Positions 23,901 to 35,030 of a stretch of DNA of 64,000 nucleotides are shown piece after piece. Below the pieces are notes generated by a model. It did no database searches and was not told the origin of the DNA. It saw nothing but the letters and a program-made list of their open reading frames with translations. Numbering within the stretch: position 1 is the stretch's first letter; every line of letters begins with the position of its first letter. The DNA is from Isoetes taiwanensis (Eukaryota; Streptophyta; Lycopodiopsida; Isoetales; Isoetaceae), in assembly GCA_021234155.1 (NCBI GenBank), contig JAJEKV010000001.1, positions 29,156,177 through 29,220,176 on the forward strand, given 5' to 3'. A program made the position numbers and the translations under genes.

Positions 23901-24759
23901 AATCTTAAAAAAGATTGTTATATAGATTGAAGCCTTAAATTCCTATGTTTTACCCCAAAGAACCACAAAATTAAGTGTGAAAGATGCATTTCTATGGCAT
24001 TTTTAAAAAAGTGAAACTTGAAATAATTTCAAATTAAAAGAATCATGGTTTCTAGAATCTTGAAAAGGAGATGTGTTTCTAAATGGATTTTGCAATGGCA
24101 AAAAGGAACTTCCAAGTTGTAAAAAACTTAGCTCGTCGAAAATGTATAAAGTAACCTACGCCACCTGAAGGTTTCTGGAAGAAACCTGGCGGCGGCGCCA
24201 CGAGCGGTTACTATACGTGGCCTTCGTTACCTCCCGATTACCCCAAAAGCCAGAGATCCAGAAGCCATAGCTGAGATCCAGAAGCTTTCGAAGCTGTTTT
24301 CGTTATTCCAGAAGCCATAGCTGTCTCAGCATCGTTGAGAGCCAAAGAAACACAAAAATCGCTTGCAATCGCTGCCACAGAAACACAGAAATGTAAGGAA
24401 AATTAATCTTGCATCATTTTTGAAGTCCGGCCAGTGTTTATGAGAAGTAAGTATGCTGGATAGGTCTGTGTTTTCAGCAAAGCAGATCCTTTTCCAAACT
24501 CGTTTCAAGATAGAGTTTCTTCTAGGCTATGCGTTCTTCCATTCCGGCGAGGCTATGACGACATGAGATGCTTGGCTATGCTTGGCTATGGCGACCTGGA
24601 ACCCTTGCAATAGGGAATGGGGAATGCCCAGAGAACAGAGAACACTCTGCCCATCGCTGCCCAGAGAACACTCTGTTGGCGGCGCCACCAGATCGCCACC
24701 AGACCAGGAACCCAAAAATTACTTAGAAAGAAAACCCCCGATAATCTTAAGGAAGGAGT
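23901..24759. other. No recognised gene
   Basis: AT-rich DNA, then 24160-24330 with GGCGGCGGCGCCACGAGCGG and repeated CAGAAGCCATAGCTG blocks. It is related to 24670-24860, suggesting a decayed foldback element. No protein signature. Confidence 0.4.
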
Positions 24760-24892
24760 AATTTGAATGACCTTCAAATTTCTGAAGGAAATTTTCAGGT
24801 GACCTGGCGGGTCACGAGCGGCCGGAGCAGCGAAAGTGGCGCCGCCAGGTCACCTGAAAATTTCCTTCAGAAATTTGATGGTCATTCAAATT
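24760..24892. repeat. Foldback element, about 50-bp inverted arms
   Basis: Arm 24760-24810 (containing GGAAATTTTCAGGTGACCTG) is the near-perfect reverse complement of 24842-24892. The loop of about 31 bp is GC-rich. MITE-like; no target duplication was identified. Confidence 0.8.
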
Positions 24893-26560
24893 CTCCGACG
24901 AAATTTTGATCCAGCTTCAAATTTTTGCCCGCTATTGAGGAGATCTTGATGAATGTAGCATGTTTTTGCCTTTAGTTTTGATTTTCGAAGTTTATCATTG
25001 GATTTTCGCCTCGAGAGATCTTCTTTGCTTGCAGCCGATTCGGGCCCAAAACTTCATCACAAATCGGGTAATTTGAAGAAAAAAGCACCAAATAGGCAAG
25101 AATAACAAAGTTTTATCTTCATATATGGTCATTTGCTTTACGGTTATGCCCTTTCTCTTTGGATCTTGTCTTATTTATGCCCTTGCTACGAAAAAGCGGA
25201 TCGGATTACTCGCATTTTCGCGATAGATCTTGGCGGGATACTCTGGCCGCCGATCCACAGATCCGCATTTGAAAAAGCAGATCGTTGGAGTGAAAAAGCA
25301 GATCGCTTGGGCTTGTGCAGAAACACAGAGGAGGCGGCGCCGCCCAAGAACGTCAACAGAATATCAACATAGTTTTTCGCCTTTTAAAATTTAGCTAAAT
25401 AAGGGCGAAATTTGAAGGTGGTCAAAATTTCGTAATCGGGGGGTGACGAAGGTTACGAATTGAAGATATGCGGCACAAAAGTTAGAAATATAAATGTCGG
25501 CGCCAGATCCTGTTATGTTGCATGTTGTGACAATTGGTGGTGTGGGTGGGCCAACACTTTGAATTGGTGGTGTGGGTAGGGCCATTTTTACTTTGTCGTC
25601 CTGTTACCAAATCTCGTCCTAGGAATGCTTCAAAAAAGAAATCTCCCATCCCATGTCATTCCTATTGTTACACGAATCATGCTGCCCATGCTTTAATACA
25701 TTATCCGGAGCTGAACGAGTAAAAAATTGGAACACCTCGACAATCAATCCATTCTCTTTACAAAGGGCAGGATTTGGGAAGAATCTGGTGCATGTGATAA
25801 CGCCGGAACCCTGATACGATGAACGGATAGAAATTTTTGGAAAGCAAAAGTACTCTGACAGTGGTAACTCTGCTCTGTTTTTTTAATTTTCTCTCTGCTA
25901 TCAACAGAGAGGATCTGGCAGGTGAAGACAAAAGGGAGAATTGATCCATTTTAGCAAGCTGGAAATACGAAGCAATGTGCCACTATGACGACATCCTCCA
26001 AAAGTTGAAGGCAATCCCGAGAAATGTTGGATTACGACTAAACCATACGATCCACATTAATTTAATTTATTCCATTTCCATTCAGTCTCGATATGTGTTA
26101 CCCGTTTTACCGTCAATTTCATGAGATCCGATACAGAGACGCATGTGGCTGGGTGGGTTGCTATGAAGAAAAGGGCGGCCAGTAGGCTATGGTCTGTAAA
26201 AAATGAAGCAATACGACTGTAAAATGCACGTGCTTGTAAGTGCAACAATGTGCATTTTTTATATAATCAGAAGAATTGAGTAACAACCAGCAGCAACGGG
26301 CGAAGGGGAATAAAGGGAGAATAAAAAGGGGCAAACAAAAAACAGGAGTGAACAGAAGCCGTTGAAGTAAATGAAGAGGTGTCAGGATTAAATGGTGTGG
26401 TACAAAACCAAGAAATAGGAGCGGAGTTGAACGATAGTTTAGCCACATCATCATTTGGGGCCCCAACGCCCCACTTCCGACGTCACCTCTTGCGCCCGTT
26501 TCATAGCCCTCTGTGCCTTTTTCCCTGCTCATACTCATGCTCATCTAATTATGCTCCTCC
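24893..26560. other. No recognised gene; promoter-side flank of the HIPP gene at the end
   Basis: 25170-25330 has repeated AAAAAGC(A/G)GATCG blocks. 25430-25456 is roughly the inverse of 24219-24243, hinting at a larger inverted-repeat element around the foldback. 26255-26270 has a TATATAA stretch, distant (about 390 bp) from the HIPP ATG. 26550-26600 is pyrimidine-rich, as is common in plant leaders. Confidence 0.4.
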
Positions 26561-26652
26561 CTTCATTCTAATCCACTTCCATTCCATTCTATTATTCCTA
26601 TTCCTCTTTGTTTTGCCTTCCAGATCCATCCATCGCCTCAGAATCGCCTACC

Positions 26653-27550
26653 ATGACTGAAGCCAAAGCAGAGGCTGAAGCTAAGGCCCCCGAGAAGAAA
26701 GAGGAGAAAAAGGACGATAAGGTCGAAGACAAAAAAGAAGAGAAGAAAGAAGAAAAAAAGGATGAGAAGCCTCCCGAACCTCAACCTGTGGTTAGTCCAT
26801 AGCCTACCCATCCCCAAATTTGCCTTTTGTTCGCTTTGAATTTGTTCAACCTATCTGGTCCCGATCCGGTTCATTGTGTTTCAATTAAGTGCTTTCTTGC
26901 TTGATTTGACATAGTAAAGATTTATTGCTTATTTTGTGGCTCTAGACTGTGGTCCTCAAAGTTAAGATGCACTGTCAAGGATGTGCTCGCAAAGTTAAAA
27001 AAGCCCTCTTCAAAGTTAAAGGTAAATGTTTGATCTTTTTGTGAATAATCCGTGAAGAGTTTATCGTGCTAGAGCTATGTTTGCAGGTGTGCAAGAACTT
27101 AGAGTCGATTTTGATGAGCAGAAGGTTACAGTGAAGGGATTTGTAGATCCAAATGAAGTTCTTGAAAAGGCTACAAAGACAGGTAAGCAATCTGAATTCT
27201 GGCCTGTGCCTCCACCTCCCAAAGAAGAAAAGAAAGAAGAGGCAAAAGAAGAAAAGAAAGAAGAGAAGAAGGAAGAGAAGAAAGAGGAAGAGAAGAAAGA
27301 AGAGAAGAAAGAGGAGGAGAAAAAGGAAGAAAAGAAGGAAGAGAAAAAAGAAGAGGAAAAGAAGGAAGAGAAGAAAGAAGAGGAAAAGAAGGATGAAAAG
27401 AAAGAGGAGAAGAAAGAAGAAAAGAAGGAAGACAAGAAAGAAGAGCCTGTCACACTCTCTTCCCAGCCTCTGCCAACGTTTGAGACAGTGAGAATCATTG
27501 CTCCACAATGCTTCAGTGACGACAATCCTAATGCCTGCACACTTATGTAA
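26653..27550 (+). CDS. Heavy-metal-associated isoprenylated plant protein (HIPP), 3 exons, 225 residues
   Basis: Exons 26653-26790, 26946-27021 and 27087-27550 are joined by GT...AG introns of 155 and 65 bp with phases that keep one frame. Exon 1 encodes a Lys/Glu-rich head (MTEAKAEAEAKAPEKKEEKK). Exons 2 and 3 encode one HMA fold (residues 47-111), with the metal-binding MHCQGCARKV (Cys56 and Cys59) and VDFDEQKVTVKGFVDPNEV. Residues about 118-205 are nearly pure Lys/Glu repeats, predicted highly charged and helical. The protein ends in C-T-L-M, a CaaX box whose Met favours farnesylation. HIPPs bind metal ions and attach to membranes or partner proteins, and many respond to metal or drought stress. 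The site for each function is intact, so this is the one convincingly functional gene here. Splice sites are by eye. Confidence 0.92.
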
Positions 27551-28609
27551 GCTCTTTATATAATAGCCTAATTTCATCAACATACAGCTAAAGCTATTGT
27601 ATAGTGAGGAGGATCATAAACCCCCGATTAATAGAAGTGTAATTCAGAACTGGGCAGCATATCAGGTCCGCTTTCAGGCTTCAAGATGGGCATATTGTAC
27701 ATTGGATTATGCAAATTGCTGCTGTACAGAAACAGCTGCTTCTTAACAATGAGAGAGATACCCTTAGAATGGAATCCACCCCTTTTCTTCTTTAAGGCTA
27801 TCTTTCCAGATTTGCTCTTTAGTAATGGAGATACAATGATGACTTCTTTAAGATCTGGCTGACTTACATACTATACTGAAGCTGAGACATCCGAGTCTGA
27901 AAATGCCTGCTGTAAATTCATGGTCCGTGCTGTATCATACAAGTTCTGATTTAATAAATGGATCGCGAGTACCTTTTTTTTTTCTGTTTATTTTTCCCAA
28001 TTGTTGAAGCAACTTGAGCAGTAGAAGTTTTCGAACTATTGTAGTAGGACTCTTGAAATGGACGTGTCAACAAAGTTCTCATGCAGTCAACTTATTTTAT
28101 TTCAATAGCAGACTGCCCATGTTTCATTCCCTACGTTCTGTCCTCACCACATTTTCATGCCTATTCTTGTGACAAAATGCCAGTTGGCATCCCTTTGTTT
28201 GTTGGTCGTACGTTAAGGCTTAGCCACAAAGTAAATTATTGATCTATTCTAAGACATGAGTAATGTCATTGATGGCCATGTCAAGCCAAGTTGGCTAGTG
28301 TACAGAATAAGAATCTACCTCTGTAATTTGTTGAAACTAAAAATAAGCCAACTTGCGTATCAAAATTTTTTAACTTGCGTATCAAAAGTTTTTTTTTTTT
28401 AAGGATTTTTTATATATCAATAATGCATAAAAAGCCATGATGGAGATGTCAAGATGGCATTCCCAATAGGACATAATAAAAATCACAACATGTTCATGTC
28501 TTCGCTCTTGCACATGATACGTTGGACATCAGAAACATAAGGCACATGAAATATAACTTTTAGGCAAAATGTCAATGTCGATGTAAAAAAATTATATCAT
28601 ACAAGAAAC
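27551..28609. other. 3' flank of the HIPP gene; no further gene seen
   Basis: Probable 3' UTR to about 27970, then AT-rich intergenic DNA with poly-T and poly-A tracts (27973, 28389). Confidence 0.5.
27953..27958 (+). promoter_or_regulatory. Candidate polyadenylation signal of the HIPP gene
   Basis: AATAAA about 400 bp after the stop codon, followed by a T-rich tract. Weak evidence, since the motif is common in AT-rich DNA. Confidence 0.3.
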
Positions 28610-28850
28610 TTATCGCGGCGGCCAAGGCCGCCGCGAACGTTTCTCTAGTTCCAACCCGCTGAGGTTTGGCCCACTATTAACGTTCAACCTGTCAATGCAA
28701 TGCATGCTTAATAATGGGTTTCTATTCACAAGGGTGCGAGACCACATGTGGTAGCATTTATGAATTGCCGAACAGGCGGGATTTGAACCCACATTGTTGC
28801 CTTGTGTCCTCTTGCCCATACGATAGATAGTTGCTGCGAGACGACCATGA
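28610..28850 (-). mobile_element. SINE-like sequence with tRNA-like head
   Basis: On the minus strand, GGGTTCAAATCCCGCC (28775-28790) is a good B box. TATGGGCAAGAGGAC (about 28806-28820) is A-box-like. The spacing is too short for a full tRNA. Ends undefined. Confidence 0.5.
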
Positions 28851-28895
28851 GATTCCCAATCTTTGGTATCTTTCTCTCTTTTATCCTCTCCTTTT

Positions 28896-29190
28896 TATCA
28901 CCCGATGCTAGTCGATTGGGGTTTGAACTGGATGGGTCTTTGCCCGGAACCAATGGCGACTACTAGGCTAACGGTAGCGGTTGCCATTATCTCTTTCTCG
29001 CCATCCATTGCTAGTCAGTGGGTTTTGAGCCTGGATGGGTGATGCCCAGAACCAATGGCCTGACCACTAGGCTAACAACGCGATGGACCTTTTTGTTTAT
29101 TTAGCTGCACCCAATGATGGGCAGTGGGCTTTGAGCCTGAATGGGGGTTTCCCATAACCATTAGCTTAACCACTTGGCCGTCAACGCGGT
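28896..29190 (-). repeat. Three tandem tRNA-like (SINE head) units, about 105 bp each
   Basis: Each unit reads on the minus strand TTAGCCTAGTGGTCAG-like (A box), then CCAT(T)GGTTCYGGGCA, then GGCTCAAAACCCACTG-like (B box). The units occupy about 28896-28978, 29000-29080 and 29100-29190. The three have diverged from each other. An array of Pol III-type heads without bodies is unusual. Confidence 0.65.
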
Positions 29191-29489
29191 GAGCATCTTT
29201 TTATCTCTGCCTCATTTGTTTAATGTAATTTATTTGTTTAATGTTTCTAGTTTGATTTGTTGAAGAATAGATGTGGGGAACCTCATGGTAATCAAACAGC
29301 ATGCCATCTATCGTATGGGCCAGAAAGGGAATGGGATGAGAGATATAGAGCACACACCTTGTTTGAAGTATGCATGGAATGGAAGTGGATATGCCGAGTT
29401 GTCTCGTCATCGCTCGCATGACCGCATTGGTCCACAGAAATGCCTTGTGGACTGCAATGGCGTCGGAGTTTTGTATGCAGGGGCAAGCA

Positions 29490-29665
29490 ATAATGGCCGC
29501 AATAAATGCAAAGTGTATTAATGGCCGCAATAAATGCAAAGTGTATTAATGGCTGCAATAAATGCAAAGTGTATTAATGGCCGCAATAAATGCAAAGTGC
29601 ACACATGTCTCATCAAGTTATTAGAGTGTATTAATGGCCGCAATAAATGCAAAGTGCACACATGT
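29490..29665 (+). repeat. 28-bp minisatellite, five copies
   Basis: Unit AATGGCCGCAATAAATGCAA followed by AGTGTATT. Four copies are contiguous from 29490 and a fifth follows a 40-bp spacer. The last two carry a GCACACATGTC extension. Confidence 0.9.
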
Positions 29666-29967
29666 CGTGCTTTGATAATAATTTTTAAGGAATGTGGATT
29701 GATTGAGCTTAGATGGATTGATTGAGCAAGGGGAGTCACGTGGCTGTGGCTCCTCCTCAATAAATATTAACTAGGAAAATATGAAAAATGTTCCTCAAAA
29801 ATATTTTTCGACACTTGGCGCGCATGCACTGGAGCATCAAAGAATCTCGAAGAATAGAATCAAAGTGTATGCATTATATATGGTTTGATATTAAATTATG
29901 TGAAAAGAGGGACGATATTCAACTTCCAATTTCTCTTTGTAGAAGTTGATTTGCAAAGCCGAATCAA
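29666..29967. other. No recognised gene
   Basis: AT-rich with short frames only. Confidence 0.4.
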
Positions 29968-30205
29968 TCAGAATATTTGCAACGTATTTATCTGTATCTA
30001 TTTGTAAGTTGGATCTCAAAATTGCAGGTCTGTATAGGAATTCTTCTGTGAATCTAAACCCTAAACAACAAGACTATTTTCACCAGAATATTTGCAAAGT
30101 ATTTATCTGTAGCTATTTGTAAGTTGGATCTCAAAATTGCAGGTCTGTGTAGGAATTCTTCTATGAATTTAAACCCTAAACGACAAGACTATTTTCACCA
30201 GTATA
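29968..30205 (+). repeat. Tandem duplication, about 118-bp unit
   Basis: GTATTTATCTGTA...AAGTTGGATCTCAAAATTGC and AATTCTTCTRTGAAT...AAACCCTAAACRACAAGACT occur twice in a row with few differences. Confidence 0.9.
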
Positions 30206-30484
30206 ATCTCGAACATAGATAACTGGGAAAATAGATAATTTAGGATCAAAAGGACCTACTCTAGATGTGTAATTCGCATCTCAAAAGTTTAATCTACATT
30301 ATATGAAACAATGATAAAACTATATCTCCATATGTGTTATTGTTGAAACATACTAGATAATTTTTAAGAGGAGGTCCTTTACGCATTATAAAGGGCCTTG
30401 GCAATCCCGCAAGACGAGGTGCCTCACAAATGGCAAGACAACGAGCCCAATAGCAATACCAAGCCCTTTACATGTGTAAAGGCC
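30206..30484. other. No recognised gene
   Basis: AT-rich to 30385, then the junction with the LINE fragment, which includes unmatched sequence up to about 30484. Confidence 0.4.
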
Positions 30485-30985
30485 AACTCCTTCATTGCAT
30501 GCTTCATTGTCCAGGAACAAGCTTGTAGCTATTGCATCAATTCGCACGGGGTCCCACAGGCTACGGATTGAGACAGGTAGATGGGAGCGGCCGCAATTGC
30601 CGCGAGAAGCGAGACTATGTGCCTGTTGCCAGTTACAGGTTTCATACTCTTCTGAGTTGCCCTGCTTTTGAGATAGTCCGGAATCATTTTTTGACCTTAG
30701 CATTCCATTCCACGCTTCCACAACTTCTCAGAGCACAATCTGTGCATGACTTGGCATTATACATACTTGAGGTTCTAGATAAACATCTGCAATTACTGAG
30801 CCCTCAGTAGTCATTATCTCTGTTTGTCTAGTATCATCATTACTGCAAAGGTTTTTCCCTTGAAAACCTTTCGAGGCAGGGGTTTTTTAATCCTAGTAGT
30901 AATGATTGTACTAGCCCATTGTATGGGTCCCATGACCTATTGGTCTCCGTGGACGTTAAAAAAACTATTCTATTCTATTCTATTC
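30485..30985 (+). mobile_element. 5'-truncated LINE, last 500 bp, plus orientation
   Basis: It matches the 3' part of LINE-B at protein and DNA level. TLLSCPAFEIVRNHFLTLAF and LPQLLRAQSVHDLALYILEV run from 30640 to 30770. The stem-loop, the GGGTCCCATGACCTATTGG block, GACGTTAAAAAAAC and a (TATTC)n tail at 30965-30985 follow. The upstream Cys-rich stretch is frame-broken. Confidence 0.9.
30836..30906 (+). other. 3' stem-loop module of the 30.5-kb LINE fragment
   Basis: Arms ATCATTACT (30836-30844) and AGTAATGAT (30898-30906) enclose the sense-strand loop with GGTTTTTCCCTTGAAAACC and GGGGTTTTTTAATCC. Same stem as LINE-B. Confidence 0.85.
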
Positions 30986-33111
30986 CTAAGCATTATCGAA
31001 CGTAATGAACAGTTACTTTACATTTCCAATGAGCCTTTGCCAGATGGCACTAGAAAATGTCCATGGTTTCTAGCAGCATAATCCTTCGTGGATCGATGCT
31101 TGATTTTGATCAATCTATGGACATTCTTTGGTTTTGAAGCCATCATAACCAATATAGTCCTTTGCAGTTTACTATAGTTTATTCCAATGCATTCTGGTTT
31201 ACCATCACCAAAATACAGAAAGGAGCTTGAAAGCAAAAAGCTTAAAAGTATAGAATAGATCTTACAATGACTCCAGTCCTAGCATAAACCTCAAGTTTGT
31301 TCTATCAAGATCTGTGACGGAAGCTCAAAGCTCAATGGCAATAGAAATCTAGTGGAGAAGATAGCCAACCAAAAGGATAGTGCAATTTGGGAAGCAGCGC
31401 CACTCCACAACATATGGAATAATATTATTACGTTATATTCCTACGAGAAAAAGTGCCCAACGTTGCTGGGCTTTTCGTCGGGCAATGATTTGTATGAGTA
31501 CAATGTTCAATATTTTTCTACAATTTACAATGGACAATGCTTTTCTACAATGTCAAACTGTGACAACGTTAAGGCCTAATGTGTGGAAAATACATCACTT
31601 ATGACACTTCTCGAGTAAAATTACATATTTTAGTAACTACATATGACAAAGTACATGAAGACCTATAAAATGTGCATTTGTGACTTTAGAAACTGGCATC
31701 ATGATGTTATGTTAGAGGGCTTATAAGGTTGTAGGATTAATGATTTATAATGGGAAAAACACTCTAAAGCATTACATCTTGTAAAGACAAATGTGGTAAT
31801 GTTATATTTTTGGAACGTTGAACTAAACTTTTGTGCTCAAAATGTGAGAGCTACATAATCAAAATCGACTAATGGTTAAGAAAAAGCAAATTAAGAAAAA
31901 GCAAAAAGTAGCGAAATAGATAAGTGAGAATCTAGTTCTCTTTTAGCTTTTCCATAATAGTAAATCTTGTCTTCATAGTAAGAATTATGTGAACATGCTT
32001 GGCAGTGCACAACAACAGAATTGCATATTCTAAGAACCATATTTGAAAAGCGTTGTTTACTTTACTTGACTCATGTTGCTAACAAACTCAGTAAAATGGC
32101 ATAAGCCCCTCCAGAACCCAATACAAAAAATAAATGGCTACGGTAAGTCTTGTTAAAATTTGTAAATAGTTGTCCAATTAATAAAGTGAAGGAAAATAAT
32201 GTTCCACCATTTGCATTACGGATATAGTTAAATCAAGTGATATTGACAACTGAGCTCCAATCAGTTCCAAAGAGCAGCCATGAATGGATGATCTAAACAA
32301 TGATGTTGCAAACGTGATCCACTGGTTATTTGACATCTCTAACGTAGAAATTAAGATCCCTAAAAGCGCCTGCAAAACCTTTATAGTTGCATTGTCGGAA
32401 AGTAAAAGATGTGTATTCTTTTTTTTTCAGTGCTGCCTCTCAATACAGTCCTTAAAGTCCTGTATCCATCTGACCACATCAGACAAACCAAGACAAGCAG
32501 TGTAATCTCACAACTTCTATCATTGCATGAACTAATCACCATTTCAGTTCTAGTTTTCATGTAATTCTTGGCCCGTAAATGTCAAACATCACTCAATAAT
32601 ATGCATGGATTTTTTTTCCACTTGCTATCTAGACTGTATCTTAAAAGTGAAAGCAATTAACAACAAAATGTATGGTCCTGAAGATGCAAGTCAGGCTGTT
32701 TTTAGTATTTGTCAAGTCGTTTGGTATAGTTTAGACCATATAGCAGCACCATTGATAATGGCCTTACTAGGAATTTCATCTACACTTGGCAGAGGATAAT
32801 AGAAGAGGTTAATGCCATATGTTCTTCAAACTTGAAGACGTGCTTTTCTTATCTATTCTTTATATGCTCTTCTCTAATTTGGCATACATATCATCTCCTA
32901 TCTCTGTCTTAATGCGGAAGCAAAGTTATTATCTCATGGGGGGGAATAATTGAAACTCTTGAGGATCATTTTATAAGTATAAGCATGGTAACAATTGAAA
33001 CTTTTATATCATTATCACAAAACTTACGATGTTGGAGAAGAAACCTGAATGTTAGCAATAAAGAGATAGAATAACCTAGAAAAAAGATGGATTGAATGAA
33101 GATTCATGAGT
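30986..33111. other. Mostly non-coding, with possible exons on the minus strand
   Basis: 32178-32360 reads on the minus strand, after a TTTTGCAG acceptor, as LLGILISTLEMSNNQWITFA and continues to EHYFPSLY. 32430-32505 reads LGLSDVVRWIQDFKDCIERQ. Both look protein-like but unassigned. They lie downstream, in minus sense, of the exon-like piece at 33370-33500, so they could belong to the same unknown gene. The rest is AT-rich. Confidence 0.35.
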
Positions 33112-33896
33112 ATATAAAATCTAACTTGGTCTGTAACGTGGTTGAAATCCCTATAAAGTATATTTATTGGTGCCTAATTATTTATTCTTGTTGGGAACAA
33201 TATCATCTCTGCTAAGAAGCATGCCATAGTGATGCCGAGGCCATGTAATTTCATAGATATGCAGAGACCATAGATTTATCATGCTGCACATAGATTGTCT
33301 TGCTTGCAAAATTGAAGAAACACGCTGCACATTTCTATTTGAAAGGATAATGATCCTGAAATAAAAGTTATCCAGAAAAGTTTATGAATTGAATCATCAA
33401 ATTCAGTCACCACTCTCAGCTTCTGCAGTCTCCCCGATTCGCATTTGTTCAAAAACGTGAAATTCTCATCAGGCAATTTTGCCCGTTCCAAGGTTGGAGG
33501 CTGGAATTAATCCGCTAAACTGCCCTTAAGGAATCATATGCAAGAATAATCTATATATTAATCGAAGACATCTCACCATGGATTTGATTCTGGCAAATTT
33601 ATCTTTCCTTAATCTGTAACCTTAAAACTAATGCCCAAGAAGGAGAGATCTTGCTTTGAAATAAATGACACAAAATTCTGCACAAATATAAAATCCAACA
33701 TTATAAAGACAATCACATATGTCATACAAACTGCTGAATTTTCAGGTACAAAAACTTTGCTTCATGGACGGCATGATAAAATTGATCAGCAAACATGTAG
33801 AGCACGAGGTACAGATGCTTTGTTTCACATAATAGCACTATGACCATAGAAGGATAAGCACCAAGCTTGCCTCATTTTGTAAAAAGTAAAAAGATT
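33112..33896. repeat. Segmental duplication unit 0: partial copy with the LINE insertion site empty
   Basis: It matches 37572-38105 followed directly by 41713-41999 of unit 1. In other words, the sequence is continuous across CCCAAGAAGGAGAGATC at about 33636, where units 1-3 carry a LINE. It also lacks a roughly 35-bp block after TTCATGG that is present in units 1-3 (unit 1: about 41841-41877). An exon-like minus frame (ERAKLPDENFTFLNKCES...LQKLRVVTEFDDSIHKLF) lies at 33370-33495. Confidence 0.9.
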
Positions 33897-34109
33897 CAAT
33901 GATTAGATTCTAGAATGGGGCTCGCATGAAACCAACAAACTGCCCGATAGATAGGCTTTTCATTCATCTCAGCAGTTTTTTCTACAATGGTAAAGGGTGG
34001 GTAGCTGCACATCGCAGGCTACCCAAAAAATGAAAACATAGGGAATATCCAGTTATAACACCTGGACCCCAAAATAAAATTGTGTGCTACAGATGTTGGC
34101 TAGTGTACC

Positions 34110-34190
34110 TGCCGAGAGCTTATCGCCGGGATTAAAAAACCCCGCCCTTTCGGGTTTTCGAGGAAAAACCCTAGCGATAAATTCTCGGCA
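34110..34190 (-). other. Stem-loop module in structured element, copy 1
   Basis: Arms TGCCGAGAGCTTATCGC (34110-34126) and GCGATAAATTCTCGGCA (34174-34190). The loop contains GGGATTAAAAAACCCCGCCC and TTTTCGAGGAAAAACC, the same loop as the LINEs. Confidence 0.85.
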
Positions 34191-34611
34191 AGGGGCTTGG
34201 ACAACGCAGGGCTGCTAAACGTTCCCACAAAAAAAACCCACGCTCCACAGAGAATACCGAAGTCGCGCATCACCCCTGGACCTGCACATCACCAACAGAA
34301 AAAACCAATAGAGAAAAAACCTCGAAAAGCGAGGGGCTGGTCACGCGTGCCACGCGACAAAAAACAACATTTACACCTCGAAAAAGCGAGGGGCTGGTCA
34401 CGCGTGCCACGTGACAATTATAACAAATATGAACATATCAATAACAATTTTAAGGGGGGGAAGGGTGGGAGCCATGGATACTGCTGAGAGATGAGAAAGC
34501 GCCGATGAAACGTCGATGAAGAACTCTGCAATAAGTAGCAAACGCCCAACCTGATGAACGGCCTAAAACGCATGCGATGCATGCATGCGACGCATGCAAT
34601 GCTCGTCTTGA

Positions 34612-34653
34612 GCAAGAATGCCGATTCGCTACGCGAATCGATGATATTCTTGC
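34612..34653. repeat. Hairpin in structured element, copy 1
   Basis: Arms GCAAGAATGCCGATTCGC and GCGAATCGATGATATTCTTGC, followed by CTCGCATGAAACCAACAA. Paired equivalent of 35479-35532 with different arm sequence. Confidence 0.8.
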
Positions 34654-35030
34654 ACTGCGACTCGCATGAAACCAACAACATCCCGATACCAGAGAACTTC
34701 AAATACTAGATCCCAGGAGAAAGATTGAAGATTGTCCTAAGCCGGACAAAAGGGCAAAGATAGAAGAGGTTAGAAAGGATATGAATGGCCAAGAAAGAGA
34801 AGCTCATGCAAGAAGAAGCCCCTCCTCCGCATGAGATCAAAGAATAGAAGCTATGGATACTGCTGAGAGATGATAGATAGGCTTCTCATTCATCTCAGCA
34901 GATTTTCTACAATGGTGGACAGTGGGTAGCCGCACACATGCGAACTACCCACGAAAAATAAAGGGAAAATCCAATTATATCATTTGGACCCCAAAAAATA
35001 CAATGCTAACAGATGAGTGGCTGATGTACC

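Noticed and set aside
26975-27583. Long minus-strand frames (202 and 159 residues, Phe/Leu/Ser-rich)
   Set aside because: They are the reverse complement of the Lys/Glu-rich exon of the HIPP gene. Composition alone keeps them open.
28775-28820. Possible functional tRNA gene
   Set aside because: A- and B-box-like motifs are present but too close together. There is no acceptor stem or anticodon arm, so it is better read as a SINE head.
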